Assembly (NCBI GenBank): GCA_047975215.1
Contig: JBKEDD010000126.1
Coordinates: 50,205-114,204, forward strand
Length of the DNA stretch: 64,000 bases
Direction of reading: 5' to 3'
From: JAGRMG01 sp047975215
GTDB lineage: Bacteria > Pseudomonadota > Alphaproteobacteria > Rhodobacterales > Rhodobacteraceae
This document shows, piece by piece, positions 33,511 to 42,968 of the stretch. Positions within the stretch are counted from its first letter, which is position 1, and each line of letters begins with the position of its first letter. Made by a program: the position numbers and the translations under genes. A model generated the notes under the pieces. That model was not told the DNA's origin, searched no databases, and saw nothing but the letters and a program-made list of their open reading frames with translations.

Positions 33511-34815
33511 ATGAAAGACGGCGATCCAAGGGATGAAAGACCGGTGACCGGCGAGGGCAAGCATCCGACCCCGCACCTCGATCAGCTGGAAGACGGCCCC
33601 TGGCCCAGCTTCGTTACCGGGCTGAAGCGGCTGCGCGACGAGGGCGCGCCGAACAATCAGAAGATAATGAACGACCTTCTTGGCCAGTTGAACCATTCCT
33701 ACGAGAACAAGCTGGGCTACTGGAAGGGCGGCACCTTGTCGGTGTTCGGCTATGGCGGGGGCATCATTCCGCGGTTTTCCGAGGTGGCCGACAAGTTTCC
33801 CGCGTCCAAGGAGTTCCACACGCTGCGGGTCATGCCGCCGGCGGGTTTCCACTATTCGACCGACCTGCTGCGGCAGATGTGCGATATCTGGGAAAAATAC
33901 GGCTCGGGCCTCATCGCCTTTCACGGTCAGTCCGGCGACATCATGTTCCAGGGCTGTACCTCGGAGAACGTGCAGCCGGCGTTCGACGAGTTGAACAAGA
34001 TCGGTTTCGACCTGGGCGGCGCCGGTCCCGCCTTGCGGACCGCGATGAGCTGTGTCGGCCATGCCCGCTGCGAACAATCCTGTTTCGACGAGGTGCGGGC
34101 GCACCGGACGATCATCAACACGCTTCTGGACGAGATGCACCGCCCGGCGCTGCCCTACAAGTTCAAGTTCAAGTTCTCGGGCTGCGCCAACGATTGCGTC
34201 AACGCAATCCACCGCGCCGACTTCGCGGTGATCGGTACCTGGCGCGACGATATCAAGATCGACCAGGAGAAGGTGAAGGAACATATCGCCGAGAAGGGCC
34301 GCAAGTACACCATCGACACGGTGGTCAACATGTGCCCGACCCGCGCCATCAGCCTCAATGACGACGACACGCTGGAAATCGACAATCCGTCCTGCGTGCG
34401 CTGCATGCATTGCATCAACGTCATGACCAAGGCGCTTTCGCCCGGCGACGACAAGGGCGTTTCGATCATGATCGGCGGCAAGCGGGCGCTCAAGATCGGC
34501 GACCTGATGGGAATCATGATCGTGCCCTTCATGAAGCTGGAAACCGACGAGGATTTCGAGAAGCTGACCGAGTTCGGCGAGGCCGTGGTGGAATTCTTCG
34601 CCGACAACGCGCTCGAGCATGAACGAATCGGCGAAACCATTGACCGTATCGGGTTGCCCGCCTTCCTCGAGGCGCTGGACATTCCGGCCGATCCCAACAT
34701 GGTCAACCATCCGCGCACGTCATGTTTCGTGCGTACCGACGACTTCGATGACGAGGCGGCCAAGTGGTTCGAGCGCAAGGCGCGCGAGGCCGGATTGCAG
34801 GTCAGCGCCGAGTGA
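33511..34815 (+). CDS. dsrA: reverse-type dissimilatory sulfite reductase subunit alpha
   Basis: The 434-residue protein has the siroheme/[4Fe-4S] ligands C181 and C187 (CX5C) and C225 and C229 (CX3C), and a ferredoxin insert with MCPTRAI and CVRCMHC. DsrAB in the cytoplasm of sulfur oxidisers oxidises persulfidic sulfur delivered by DsrC to sulfite. The oxidative direction is inferred from the company of dsrEFH, dsrL and tusA, which are marks of the reverse pathway. ATG 33511 has GGGGAG six bases upstream. Confidence 0.97.
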   Translation: MKDGDPRDERPVTGEGKHPTPHLDQLEDGPWPSFVTGLKRLRDEGAPNNQKIMNDLLGQLNHSYENKLGYWKGGTLSVFGYGGGIIPRFSEVADKFPASKEFHTLRVMPPAGFHYSTDLLRQMCDIWEKYGSGLIAFHGQSGDIMFQGCTSENVQPAFDELNKIGFDLGGAGPALRTAMSCVGHARCEQSCFDEVRAHRTIINTLLDEMHRPALPYKFKFKFSGCANDCVNAIHRADFAVIGTWRDDIKIDQEKVKEHIAEKGRKYTIDTVVNMCPTRAISLNDDDTLEIDNPSCVRCMHCINVMTKALSPGDDKGVSIMIGGKRALKIGDLMGIMIVPFMKLETDEDFEKLTEFGEAVVEFFADNALEHERIGETIDRIGLPAFLEALDIPADPNMVNHPRTSCFVRTDDFDDEAAKWFERKAREAGLQVSAE

Positions 34816-34837
34816 CGGCACGCAGGGAGAAAAGACA

Positions 34838-35920
34838 ATGAACCAGCAGGCTGAAAAACCCCGTATGCCGGACGAGGTGGGCGTACCCGACCCGTTCCAG
34901 TACATGCATCCGGTGATGAAGAAGAATTACGGCAACTGGGCCTGGCACGACCGCCCCCGCGCCGGTGTACTGCGCCATGTGTCGAAATCCGGCGACGAGA
35001 TTTTCACCGTGCGCGCCGGGACCCAGCGGCAGATGGATCTGTTCACCATCCGCAAGTTGGCGGAAATCGGGGACAGTTTCGCCGACGGGCATGTCCGGTT
35101 CACCACGCGGTCGAACATCGAATTCATGGTCGCGGACGAGGCCAAGGTGGCGCCGCTGGTGGCGGCGCTGCAGGAGGCGGGCTTTCCGGTGGGCGGCACC
35201 GGCGCATCGGTTTCGATGATATCGCACACCCAGGGCTGGCTGCATTGCGACATACCCGGTACCGACGCATCGGGTGTGGTCAAGGGGCTCATGGACATGC
35301 TGCACAAGGAATTCGTGCAGGAGAAGATGCCCAACCGGCTGCGCATCACCACGTCATGCTGCCAGATCAACTGCGGCGGGCAGGGCGACATCGCCATAAA
35401 CGTGCAATATACCAAGCCGCCCAAGATCAATCACGATCTGGTTGCCAATGTCTGCGAACGCCCCGCCGTGGTGGCGCGCTGCCCGGTGGCGGCGATCCGC
35501 CCCGCGATGGTCAACGGCAAGCCCAGCCTCGAAGTGGATGAAAAGAAATGCGTCTGCTGCGGCGCCTGCTATCCGCCCTGCCCGCCGATGCAGATCAACG
35601 GCGAGGACAGCACCAAGATCGCGATCTGGGTCGGCGGCAAGCATTCCAACGCGCGCTCAAAGCCCACGTTCCACAAGCTCGCCGTCGCCAACCTGCCCAA
35701 CAACGCGCCGCACTGGCCCGAGGTCAAGGAGGCCGTCGGCAAGATCGTCGCTGCCTACAAGAAGGACGCCAAGCACTGGGAACGCATGGGCGAGTGGATC
35801 GAGCGGATCGGCTGGGCGCGGTTCTTCGACATGACGGGACTGGCCTTCACCAAGCATCACCTCGATACCTGGACCGGCTCCCGCAAGACCATGAACATGT
35901 CGGCGCATGTGCATTTCTGA
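34838..35920 (+). CDS. dsrB: reverse-type dissimilatory sulfite reductase subunit beta
   Basis: The 360-residue protein shows QGWLHCDIPG (C137), TTSCCQINCGGQGD (C174, C175, C179) and a ferredoxin domain CVCCGACYPPCP, all as in DsrB. It pairs with DsrA to form the alpha2beta2 siroheme enzyme. ATG 34838 follows GGGAG; the frame is open far upstream within dsrA, but the DsrB N-terminus clearly begins here. Confidence 0.97.
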   Translation: MNQQAEKPRMPDEVGVPDPFQYMHPVMKKNYGNWAWHDRPRAGVLRHVSKSGDEIFTVRAGTQRQMDLFTIRKLAEIGDSFADGHVRFTTRSNIEFMVADEAKVAPLVAALQEAGFPVGGTGASVSMISHTQGWLHCDIPGTDASGVVKGLMDMLHKEFVQEKMPNRLRITTSCCQINCGGQGDIAINVQYTKPPKINHDLVANVCERPAVVARCPVAAIRPAMVNGKPSLEVDEKKCVCCGACYPPCPPMQINGEDSTKIAIWVGGKHSNARSKPTFHKLAVANLPNNAPHWPEVKEAVGKIVAAYKKDAKHWERMGEWIERIGWARFFDMTGLAFTKHHLDTWTGSRKTMNMSAHVHF

Positions 35921-35932
35921 GGCGCGGGCAAG

Positions 35933-36325
35933 GTGAAGTTTGGGGTCGTCATAAGCGAGGGGCCGTATACGCATCAGGCGGCGGATACGGCCTATCATTT
36001 CGTGCGCGCGGCGCTGGCCAGGGGGCACGAGGTTCCGCGCGTGTTCTTCTATCACGATGGCGTCAACGTCTCGACCCGGTTGAGCGTGCCGCCCCAGGAC
36101 GAGCGCCACATCCAGAAGAACTGGACCGCGCTGGCCGCCGAACACGGGATCGACCTGGTGGTTTGTATCGCGGCGGCGCAGCGGCGCGGCCTGCTGGACG
36201 AGAACGAGGCCGGCCGCCAGGGCAAGGATGCCAACAACATCGCCGAGGGGTTTCGCATCTCGGGGCTGGGGCAGCTGATCGAAATGGGTATCCAGACCGA
36301 CCGTCTGGTTACATTCGGGGACTGA
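35933..36325 (+). CDS. dsrE: DsrE, sulfur-transfer subunit
   Basis: The 130-residue protein of the DsrE/TusD family carries the active cysteine C78 in LVVCIAAA, the position shown to be essential in Allochromatium vinosum DsrE. DsrE2F2H2 passes persulfide sulfur from TusA to DsrC. It starts with GTG, which together with the weak upstream site suggests moderate translation coupled to dsrB. Confidence 0.95.
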   Translation: MKFGVVISEGPYTHQAADTAYHFVRAALARGHEVPRVFFYHDGVNVSTRLSVPPQDERHIQKNWTALAAEHGIDLVVCIAAAQRRGLLDENEAGRQGKDANNIAEGFRISGLGQLIEMGIQTDRLVTFGD

Positions 36326-36329
36326 GCGC

Positions 36330-36737
36330 ATGAGCGAGGTGAAGAAATTCCTCTATGTCAACCGCAAGGCGCCCTATGGCACGATCTATGCGCTCGAAAG
36401 CCTTGAGGTCGTGCTGATCGGTGCCGCCTTCGATCAGGATGTCAGCCTGGCGTTTCTCGACGACGGGGTGTTCCAGTTGACCCGCGGCCAGGACACCGCC
36501 GCGCTGGGGGTCAAGAACTTCTCGCCCACCTTCCGGGCGCTGGGCGACTATGACGTGACCAAGCTGTTCGTAGAGCGGGAATCGCTTGACGAACGCGGGC
36601 TGAGCGAGGCCGACTTGCAGGAAATCATGTACGAGGACGAGGATGACGATTGGGCCGAAAAGCCTTCGATCCGCATCGTCAGCCGGGCGGAGATGGCCGA
36701 TATCATGGCCGATCAGGATGTTGTCCTGAGTTTCTGA
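36330..36737 (+). CDS. dsrF: DsrF, sulfur-transfer complex subunit
   Basis: The 135-residue TusC-family protein has the typical start KKFLYVNRKAPYGTIYALE and contains no cysteine at all, so it is structural rather than a sulfur carrier in the DsrEFH hexamer. An acidic loop (YEDEDDDWAEK) lies near residue 105. It is four bases after dsrE. Confidence 0.94.
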   Translation: MSEVKKFLYVNRKAPYGTIYALESLEVVLIGAAFDQDVSLAFLDDGVFQLTRGQDTAALGVKNFSPTFRALGDYDVTKLFVERESLDERGLSEADLQEIMYEDEDDDWAEKPSIRIVSRAEMADIMADQDVVLSF

Positions 36738-36747
36738 AGGGAAAAGC

Positions 36748-37056
36748 ATGTCAACCTTGCACACCGTCAACAAGTCGCCCTTCACCGATACCGGCCTGCA
36801 AAGCTGCCTGGATCACTGCAAGGACGGCGATGCCGTCCTGATGATCGAGGACGGGGTTTATGGCGGTCTCGCGGGCACCGCCATGTCAGAACGTGTGGCG
36901 CAGCGGATCGGCGCCGTGTCTGTCTATGTCCTGCTGCCGGATGCCGCCGCGCGCGGGCTGGCGGCCGGGCGGATGCTGAACGGAATTGCCGGCGTGGATT
37001 ACGATGGCTTCGTCGATCTGGTCGCCGACCACGACCGCACGCTGGCCTGGCTTTAG
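36748..37056 (+). CDS. dsrH: DsrH, sulfur-transfer complex subunit
   Basis: The 102-residue TusB-family protein has its cysteines C20 and C24 in LQSCLDHCKDG; C20 matches the conserved DsrH cysteine. It completes the DsrEFH complex. The ATG follows GAAGGG. Confidence 0.94.
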   Translation: MSTLHTVNKSPFTDTGLQSCLDHCKDGDAVLMIEDGVYGGLAGTAMSERVAQRIGAVSVYVLLPDAAARGLAAGRMLNGIAGVDYDGFVDLVADHDRTLAWL

Positions 37057-37096
37057 CGAAAGGCCCCGAACCGGGGCGCAACGAGAGGAACAATAT

Positions 37097-37429
37097 ATGT
37101 CATATCAGGTGAACGGACACACGATCGAGCATGACGAGGAAGGTTACATCACCAACCTTTCGGACTGGAACAAGGAACTGGCGCTGGAGATCGCCAGAAC
37201 CGAGAATATCGAGATGGACGACGAACGCTGGGAAGTCGTGAACTTTCTGCGTGACTACTACGAGGAATACCAGATCGCGCCGGCGGTTCGGGTGCTGATC
37301 AAGGCGATCAAGAAGTCGATGGGCCCCGAGAAGGGCAACAACAAATACATGTACGAGTTGTTTCCCTACGGCCCGGCCAAGCAGGCCTGCAAGATCGCCG
37401 GCCTGCCCAAGCCCACGGGCTGCGTCTGA
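37097..37429 (+). CDS. dsrC: DsrC, sulfur carrier and DsrAB substrate protein
   Basis: The 110-residue protein has the canonical C-terminal arm KQACKIAGLPKPTGCV with C98 and the penultimate C109, ten residues apart. DsrC carries the persulfide oxidised by DsrAB and its trisulfide product is the substrate of DsrMKJOP. This genuine DsrC, with both cysteines, differs from one-cysteine TusE. ATG 37097 has AGAGGAA upstream. Confidence 0.97.
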   Translation: MSYQVNGHTIEHDEEGYITNLSDWNKELALEIARTENIEMDDERWEVVNFLRDYYEEYQIAPAVRVLIKAIKKSMGPEKGNNKYMYELFPYGPAKQACKIAGLPKPTGCV

Positions 37430-37484
37430 ATCGGCAACCATCCGGGAACGAACGGATTCATTTCCGTCGAGGGGAGGAGTCTGC

Positions 37485-38207
37485 GTGCTGTCCGCGAGTT
37501 ACGCCATTCTGTTCTACGCCGCGACCGCGATTCTGGTCGTGGGCGTGGCTATGAAGGTTATCCGCTATGCGCGCATCCCCGCGCCGCTGAAAATCCCGAC
37601 CACGCCCGCGCCGGTCACGGCCTGGGGCGTGGCCCTACGGATGTTTCGCGAGGTGGTGTTCTTCGAAAGCCTGTTCAGGTCGAACAAGTGGATCTGGCTG
37701 TTCGGCTGGACCTTCCACATGGGGCTTTGGCTGGTCCTGATCCGGCACATCCGCTATTTCACCCATGACGTGTGGTGGTGGGTGGCCCTGGCCCAGCCCT
37801 GGGGCACCTATGCCGGGTTCGCCATGCTCGCCGGCCTGCTGGGCCTTTGGGCGCGGCGGTTTCTGGTCGAACGCATCCGCTATATCTCGAACCCCTCCGA
37901 CCATCTGATGCTGGCGCTTCTGGTGGCGATAGCCGGGTCGGGGCTGATGATGCGCTTTGTCGCGCGCCCCGACATCGTTTCGGTCAAGGTCTACATGCTG
38001 GGGCTGTTGCGGTTTCGCATCGAGGATCTGCCGGCCCAGCCGATCCTGCTGGTCCATCTGGGTTGCGTCGCGGTGCTGATGATCGTGTTCCCGATCTCCA
38101 AGCTGCTGCATGCGCCGGGCGTGTTCTTCAGCCCGACCCGCAACCAGATAGACAACCCGCGTGAAAGGCGCCACCTCGCCCCCTGGGCGGCGCGGCTGGA
38201 GGGCTGA
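37485..38207 (+). CDS. dsrM: DsrM, membrane cytochrome b subunit
   Basis: The 240-residue protein resembles the gamma subunit of respiratory nitrate reductase, with about five to six membrane helices and heme b histidines in WTFHMGLWLVLIRHIRYF and LLVHLGCVAVL. In DsrMKJOP it exchanges electrons with the quinone pool. It starts with GTG after a strong GAGGGGAGGAG. Confidence 0.95.
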   Translation: MLSASYAILFYAATAILVVGVAMKVIRYARIPAPLKIPTTPAPVTAWGVALRMFREVVFFESLFRSNKWIWLFGWTFHMGLWLVLIRHIRYFTHDVWWWVALAQPWGTYAGFAMLAGLLGLWARRFLVERIRYISNPSDHLMLALLVAIAGSGLMMRFVARPDIVSVKVYMLGLLRFRIEDLPAQPILLVHLGCVAVLMIVFPISKLLHAPGVFFSPTRNQIDNPRERRHLAPWAARLEG

Positions 38208-38210
38208 GCG

Positions 38211-39737
38211 ATGGCCGACGGCGACGACCTGCGCAAGATGGAGGATGCTCTTGACATCCCCTGTCTCAAGCGCGGTGCGATGGCGGGTCTCAAACCCTTC
38301 GTCGCCGCCCCCGAACACCAGGCCAAGCTGGGCTTTCCCGGCGAACTGCTGCCGGACTGGAAAGACCGGGCGCTGGAAAAGATGGCCGAGCTGGCCGAGA
38401 AGAACCGCGCCTTTCAGGTCTACCTGGATTCATGCGTCAAATGCGGCGCCTGCACCGACAAGTGCCATTATTTCCTTGGCACCGGCGACCCCAAGAACAT
38501 GCCGGTGGCGCGCCAGGATCTGCTGCGCAGCGTCTACCGGCGCTATTTCACCTTCGCGGGCAAGTATTTCCCCAAGCTGGTCGGTGCCCGCGACCTGACC
38601 GAAGAGGTCTTGCACGAATGGTATTCCTACTACCACCAGTGCAGTGAATGCCGCCGATGTTCGGTGTTCTGCCCCTACGGCATCGACACCGCCGAGATCA
38701 CCATGGCCGCCCGCGAGATCATGGACAGCGTCGGCATGGGCCAGAAATACAGCAACGAGATCATCGGCAAGGTCAAGGATATCGGCAACAACCTCGGCCT
38801 CAACCCCAAGGCCCTGCGTGCCACGCTGGAGGATCTGGAAGAGGATCTCGAGGAGGACACCGGCATCAGCGTTCGCTTGCCGCTCGACGAGAAGGGTGCC
38901 GAAATCCTGCTGATCACGCCTTCGGCCGATTTCTTCGCCGAACCGCATATCGACGGGCTTCTGGGCTATGCCAAGGTCTTTCACGAGGCCGGCGTAAGCT
39001 GGACGCTTTCGTCATATGCCTCGGAGGCGGCCAATTTCGGCCTGTTCATCGGATCATACGAGAACATGCGCGAGATTGCGCTGCGCATCCGCAAGGCCGC
39101 GCAGGATCTGGGGGTGAAACGGATCGTCTTCGGAGAATGCGGCCATGCCTGGCGGGTGGCCTATTCCTTCCTCAACACGCTGGCGGGGCCGTTCGACTTT
39201 CTGGATCAGAAATACCCGATCCCGCAGCATATCCTCGAATTCACCTGGAACGAGATCCGCAAGGGTACGCTCAGGTTCGACAAATCCCGCAACGATCACA
39301 TAAGGCTGACCTATCACGACAGCTGCAATGTCGCCCGCGGCTCGCGCATGGGCGACGAACCGGGCGGCCAGTTCGAGATCCCGCGCAATGTCATCAAGGC
39401 GGTGTGCAACAACTATTTCGACATGGACCGCGACACCACACATGAAAGCACGCTGTGCTGTGGCGGCGGCGGCGGGCTGCTGACCGACGACCTGATGGAG
39501 CTGCGCAAGAAGGGTGCCAGCCCGCGCATGACGGCGCTGCAACAGGTGAGCGCGGATCATGGCGTCACCCACATGGCGGCGATCTGCGCCATCTGCAAGA
39601 CGCAGTTTTCCAAGGTCATGCCGGCCTTCGGCTACGAGATGGATTCGGTCGTCTCGGTGCATCAGCTGGTATCGAACGCCATCATCCTGACCGGGCAGGA
39701 CACTGACGACACCGACGCAGATGACGCGGACGACTAG
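38211..39737 (+). CDS. dsrK: DsrK, HdrD-like Fe-S subunit
   Basis: The 508-residue protein has two ferredoxin motifs (CVKCGACTDKC, CSECRRCSVFCP) and a C-terminal catalytic region with two CCG-type signatures (YHDSCNVARGS and STLCCGGGGGLL). The family is that of heterodisulfide reductase subunit D. It is thought to act on the DsrC trisulfide at the cytoplasmic face of DsrMKJOP. Starts three bases after dsrM. Confidence 0.96.
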   Translation: MADGDDLRKMEDALDIPCLKRGAMAGLKPFVAAPEHQAKLGFPGELLPDWKDRALEKMAELAEKNRAFQVYLDSCVKCGACTDKCHYFLGTGDPKNMPVARQDLLRSVYRRYFTFAGKYFPKLVGARDLTEEVLHEWYSYYHQCSECRRCSVFCPYGIDTAEITMAAREIMDSVGMGQKYSNEIIGKVKDIGNNLGLNPKALRATLEDLEEDLEEDTGISVRLPLDEKGAEILLITPSADFFAEPHIDGLLGYAKVFHEAGVSWTLSSYASEAANFGLFIGSYENMREIALRIRKAAQDLGVKRIVFGECGHAWRVAYSFLNTLAGPFDFLDQKYPIPQHILEFTWNEIRKGTLRFDKSRNDHIRLTYHDSCNVARGSRMGDEPGGQFEIPRNVIKAVCNNYFDMDRDTTHESTLCCGGGGGLLTDDLMELRKKGASPRMTALQQVSADHGVTHMAAICAICKTQFSKVMPAFGYEMDSVVSVHQLVSNAIILTGQDTDDTDADDADD

Positions 39738-39761
39738 GGCACAACCCGAGGAGTGGACAAG

Positions 39762-41711
39762 ATGAACGAGATGAGCACCCAGCAGAACCTGACATTCCGC
39801 CGCTTCGAGGAAGGCGAGACCGCCGCGGATTGGGACCTGGAGGAAAAGATCTTTCAGGCCGACAAGTCCTATAAATGCCCCACCTACATCCACAAGACAC
39901 CGCCCTGCCAGGGTGCCTGCCCGTCAGGTCACGAGATACGCGGTTGGCTGGCTATCGCGCGCGGCATGGACAAGCCCCCGGCCGAGGACATGCCCTGGCA
40001 GGAATACGCCTTTCAGCGGATGGCCGCGGCCAACCCTTTCCCGGCGACAATGGGCCGGGTCTGCCCGGCCCCCTGCGAGGCCGGGTGCAACCGCAACGAG
40101 GTTGACGACTATGTCGGCATCAATGCCGTGGAACAGTATGTCGGAGACTGGGCCAACGAGAACGGCGTAAAGCTGCCCGCCGCCGGGGCCGATACCGGCC
40201 GCAGGGTGGCCGTGATCGGCGGCGGACCGGCCGGCCTGTCGGCGTCCTATTTTCTGCGCCTTCACGGCCACGCGGTGTCGATCTTCGAGGCGCATGACGA
40301 ACTGGGCGGCATGATGCGCTATGGCATCCCGGGCTATCGCACGCCGCGCGCCATGCTGGATACCGAGATCGGGCGCATTGTCGATCTGGGCGTCGATGTG
40401 CATCTGAACACCCGCGTCGGCACCGATGTCAGCGTCGAGGAACTGGAAGGCGCCTTCGATGCGATCTACTGGGCGATGGGGGCGCAGACCGGCCGGCCGC
40501 TGCCCATCCCGGGCTGGGAGGGCACCGAGAACTGTATCAACGGCATCGAGTTCCTCGACGCGTTCAACCAGGGCTATGTGCTGGGCACGGCGCAGAAAGT
40601 CGTTGTGGTCGGCGGCGGCGATACGTCGATCGACGTCGCTTCGGTGGCGCGCCGTCTGGGCCGGATCACCGATGTAAAGCCGCCCGCGCATCCCGACGGA
40701 ACGGTGATCGACTTTACCGGTCACGACGTGGCCGCTTCGCTGACCCGCGAGGGGATGCAGGCGACGCTAACCTCGCTGTTTCCGGTCGAGAAGATGACGG
40801 CCGCCGAACGCGAGCGTGCCGACGCCCTGCGCGAAGGTATCGACATCCGGGGCGGCGTCATGCCGCTTGAGGTGATCCGAGACGACAAGGGCCATGCCGT
40901 CGCGCTGAAGATGTGCGAATGCGACATGGATGGAATGAAGCCGGTCCCGCGTGAGGGCACCGAATTCGAGATCGAATGCGACATCATCATCTCGGCCATC
41001 GGCCAGATGGGTGATTTCGCGGGGCTGGAAGAGATGGACGGCGGTCGCGGTTTCATCGACGCTTCGCCGACCTATCAGGTCAAGGGCCGCGACAAGCACT
41101 TTGCCGGCGGCGACATCGTGCGGCCGCACCTGCTGACCACCGCCATCGGGCATGGCCGGATCGGGGCACAGGTGATCGCCGATTTCCTTGACGACGGCAC
41201 CGTCGAGAAACGGCCCCGGGTGGACGTGCATCATTTCAACCTGCTGGAGGAACTGCACCGTCGCGGCAAGGATCCGGCGGCCTACGATCACGTCCAGGGC
41301 CGGGGTACGGACGCCGCGCCCTTCGCGGTGCACAACTACGACGACCGCTCGGCGGGGCAGATCATCCCGCATTCCGAACTGTTCAAGGGCCATTTCAAGT
41401 ATGTCGGCCGCGAAAAGCGTGAGGAAGTCCATATCGAGGGCGATGCCGTTCTGGGCAATTTCGAGGAACGCATCATCGGCTTCAGCGAGGAGCAGGCGAA
41501 AAGGGAAGGCGAACGCTGCATGTCCTGCGGCATGTGTTTCGAGTGCGACAACTGCGTGATCTTCTGCCCGCAGGACGCCGTGTTCCGGGTGAAGAAATCC
41601 GAACGCACGGTGGGCCGCTATGTCGATACCGACTATACCCGCTGTATCGGCTGCCACATCTGCGCCGATGTCTGCCCCACCGGCTATATCAAGATGGGTC
41701 TGGGGGAATAG
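39762..41711 (+). CDS. dsrL: DsrL, NAD(P)H:acceptor oxidoreductase
   Basis: The 649-residue Fe-S flavoprotein has the GltD-like layout: N-terminal cysteines (CQGACPSGH, CPAPCEAGC), FAD motif VAVIGGGPAGLSAS, NAD(P) motif VVVVGGGDTSIDVAS and a C-terminal ferredoxin domain (CMSCGMCFECDNCVIFCP, CIGCHICADVCP). DsrL takes electrons from rDsrAB and gives them to NAD(P)+, and is a marker of the oxidative pathway. ATG 39762 has GAGGAG eight bases upstream; a GTG at 39753 is less likely. Confidence 0.96.
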   Translation: MNEMSTQQNLTFRRFEEGETAADWDLEEKIFQADKSYKCPTYIHKTPPCQGACPSGHEIRGWLAIARGMDKPPAEDMPWQEYAFQRMAAANPFPATMGRVCPAPCEAGCNRNEVDDYVGINAVEQYVGDWANENGVKLPAAGADTGRRVAVIGGGPAGLSASYFLRLHGHAVSIFEAHDELGGMMRYGIPGYRTPRAMLDTEIGRIVDLGVDVHLNTRVGTDVSVEELEGAFDAIYWAMGAQTGRPLPIPGWEGTENCINGIEFLDAFNQGYVLGTAQKVVVVGGGDTSIDVASVARRLGRITDVKPPAHPDGTVIDFTGHDVAASLTREGMQATLTSLFPVEKMTAAERERADALREGIDIRGGVMPLEVIRDDKGHAVALKMCECDMDGMKPVPREGTEFEIECDIIISAIGQMGDFAGLEEMDGGRGFIDASPTYQVKGRDKHFAGGDIVRPHLLTTAIGHGRIGAQVIADFLDDGTVEKRPRVDVHHFNLLEELHRRGKDPAAYDHVQGRGTDAAPFAVHNYDDRSAGQIIPHSELFKGHFKYVGREKREEVHIEGDAVLGNFEERIIGFSEEQAKREGERCMSCGMCFECDNCVIFCPQDAVFRVKKSERTVGRYVDTDYTRCIGCHICADVCPTGYIKMGLGE

Positions 41712-41713
41712 TC

Positions 41714-42202
41714 GTGGCGCGGCTGGTTCTTTTCGTCGGGCTGGTGCTGGCCTGGGCTGGCACGGTTGCCGCCGGGGACCGGTCGCCGCTGTGGCCCGAC
41801 ATTCCCGCCGCCAGTGGCGCACCCCATCCCGAGGGCAATGCCTACTGGCGCGCCAACCACATGGATCTCATGCGCCACGACCGGAACCTGACCGTGCATG
41901 AGGGCGAGCGAAAGATCGCGGCCAGCCTCAAGCAGTGCTTTGACTGCCACACCGCCCGCGATGCGAAGGGCCAGGCCGTCACCTATGCCGACAAGGGGCA
42001 TTTCTGCCGGTCGTGCCACGATTTTGCCGCCGTCAGGGTGGATTGCTTTACCTGCCATCGCTCAACCCCCGAAGGCGTGGACGAGACCGCGGCGCATGCG
42101 GCCGCCATTCCGGCCGTGCGGCTGGGCGGGGGCGAGGCGGGCAGCATCCTCGCATGGTTGAAACGGCCCGGGACGGCAACGCCACCGGAGGCCCGGCAAT
42201 GA
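41714..42202 (+). CDS. dsrJ: DsrJ, triheme periplasmic cytochrome c
   Basis: The 162-residue protein has an uncleaved or cleaved N-terminal signal (about 1-20) and three heme c sites: CFDCH 75-79, CRSCH 98-102 and CFTCH 111-115. It is the periplasmic electron-transfer subunit of DsrMKJOP. The start is GTG 41714, three bases after dsrL; a longer frame into dsrL is not plausible. The stop overlaps the dsrO ATG. Confidence 0.94.
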   Translation: MARLVLFVGLVLAWAGTVAAGDRSPLWPDIPAASGAPHPEGNAYWRANHMDLMRHDRNLTVHEGERKIAASLKQCFDCHTARDAKGQAVTYADKGHFCRSCHDFAAVRVDCFTCHRSTPEGVDETAAHAAAIPAVRLGGGEAGSILAWLKRPGTATPPEARQ

Positions 42203-42957
42203 GCAACCCCAAGGGCAAGCCCCGCGAAAAGGGCGCCGAAATCAGCCGCCGCGATTTTCTGCGTAGCGGCGCGGCGGTCGCGTCCGCAACGCTGGCTCCG
42301 GGTGTGACGCTGATTGCCTTCGGCGGATCGCCGGCCGAAGCCCGAGCGTCGTCTTCCAACCGATGGGGCCTGCTGATCGACGCCAACAGATGCAGCGCCG
42401 AGTGTTCGGCCTGCGTCAGCGCCTGTTCGGACGAAAACGGCTGGGCCGGAAACGGCAATCCCGGCACCGACGCTCAGTGGATCCGCAAGATAACCCTGAA
42501 GAATACCGCAACCGGGCACGAGGCCCAGATGCCGGTTATGTGTCAGCACTGCGAGGAACCGCCTTGCGTCGATGTCTGCCCGACCGGCGCCAGCTTCAAG
42601 CGCGCCGACGGGATCGTACTGGTGGACAAGCATATCTGCATCGGCTGCCGCTATTGCATGATGGCCTGCCCGTTCAAGGCGCGCAGCTTCGTGCATGAAC
42701 CGGTCGTGAACCAGAAGACCCACGCGCCCCGCGGGCAGGGCACGGTGGAAAGCTGTACGCTGTGTGTGCATCGGGTCGATGCCGGCGGCGTGCCCGCCTG
42801 TGTCGAGGCCTGCGCCGCCACGGGCCACGGCGCCATCGTCTTCGGCGACCTGAAGGACCCCGACAGCGAGATTTCCAGACGGCTGGCCGACTATCCGTCG
42901 GCGACGCTTCGCCCCGATCTCGATCTGAATCCGGGTGTCCGCTACGCGAATCTGTGA
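42199..42957 (+). CDS. dsrO: DsrO, periplasmic ferredoxin-like subunit
   Basis: The 252-residue protein begins with a Tat signal (SRRDFLRSGAA, R17-R18) and has four [4Fe-4S] cysteine groups, such as CSAECSACVSAC, CQHCEEPPCVDVCP and CIGCRYCMMACP. Tat export as a folded Fe-S protein places it at the periplasmic face with DsrJ and DsrP. The ATG overlaps the dsrJ stop (ATGA). Confidence 0.95.
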   Translation: MSNPKGKPREKGAEISRRDFLRSGAAVASATLAPGVTLIAFGGSPAEARASSSNRWGLLIDANRCSAECSACVSACSDENGWAGNGNPGTDAQWIRKITLKNTATGHEAQMPVMCQHCEEPPCVDVCPTGASFKRADGIVLVDKHICIGCRYCMMACPFKARSFVHEPVVNQKTHAPRGQGTVESCTLCVHRVDAGGVPACVEACAATGHGAIVFGDLKDPDSEISRRLADYPSATLRPDLDLNPGVRYANL

Positions 42958-42968
42958 AAGGGCCGGGC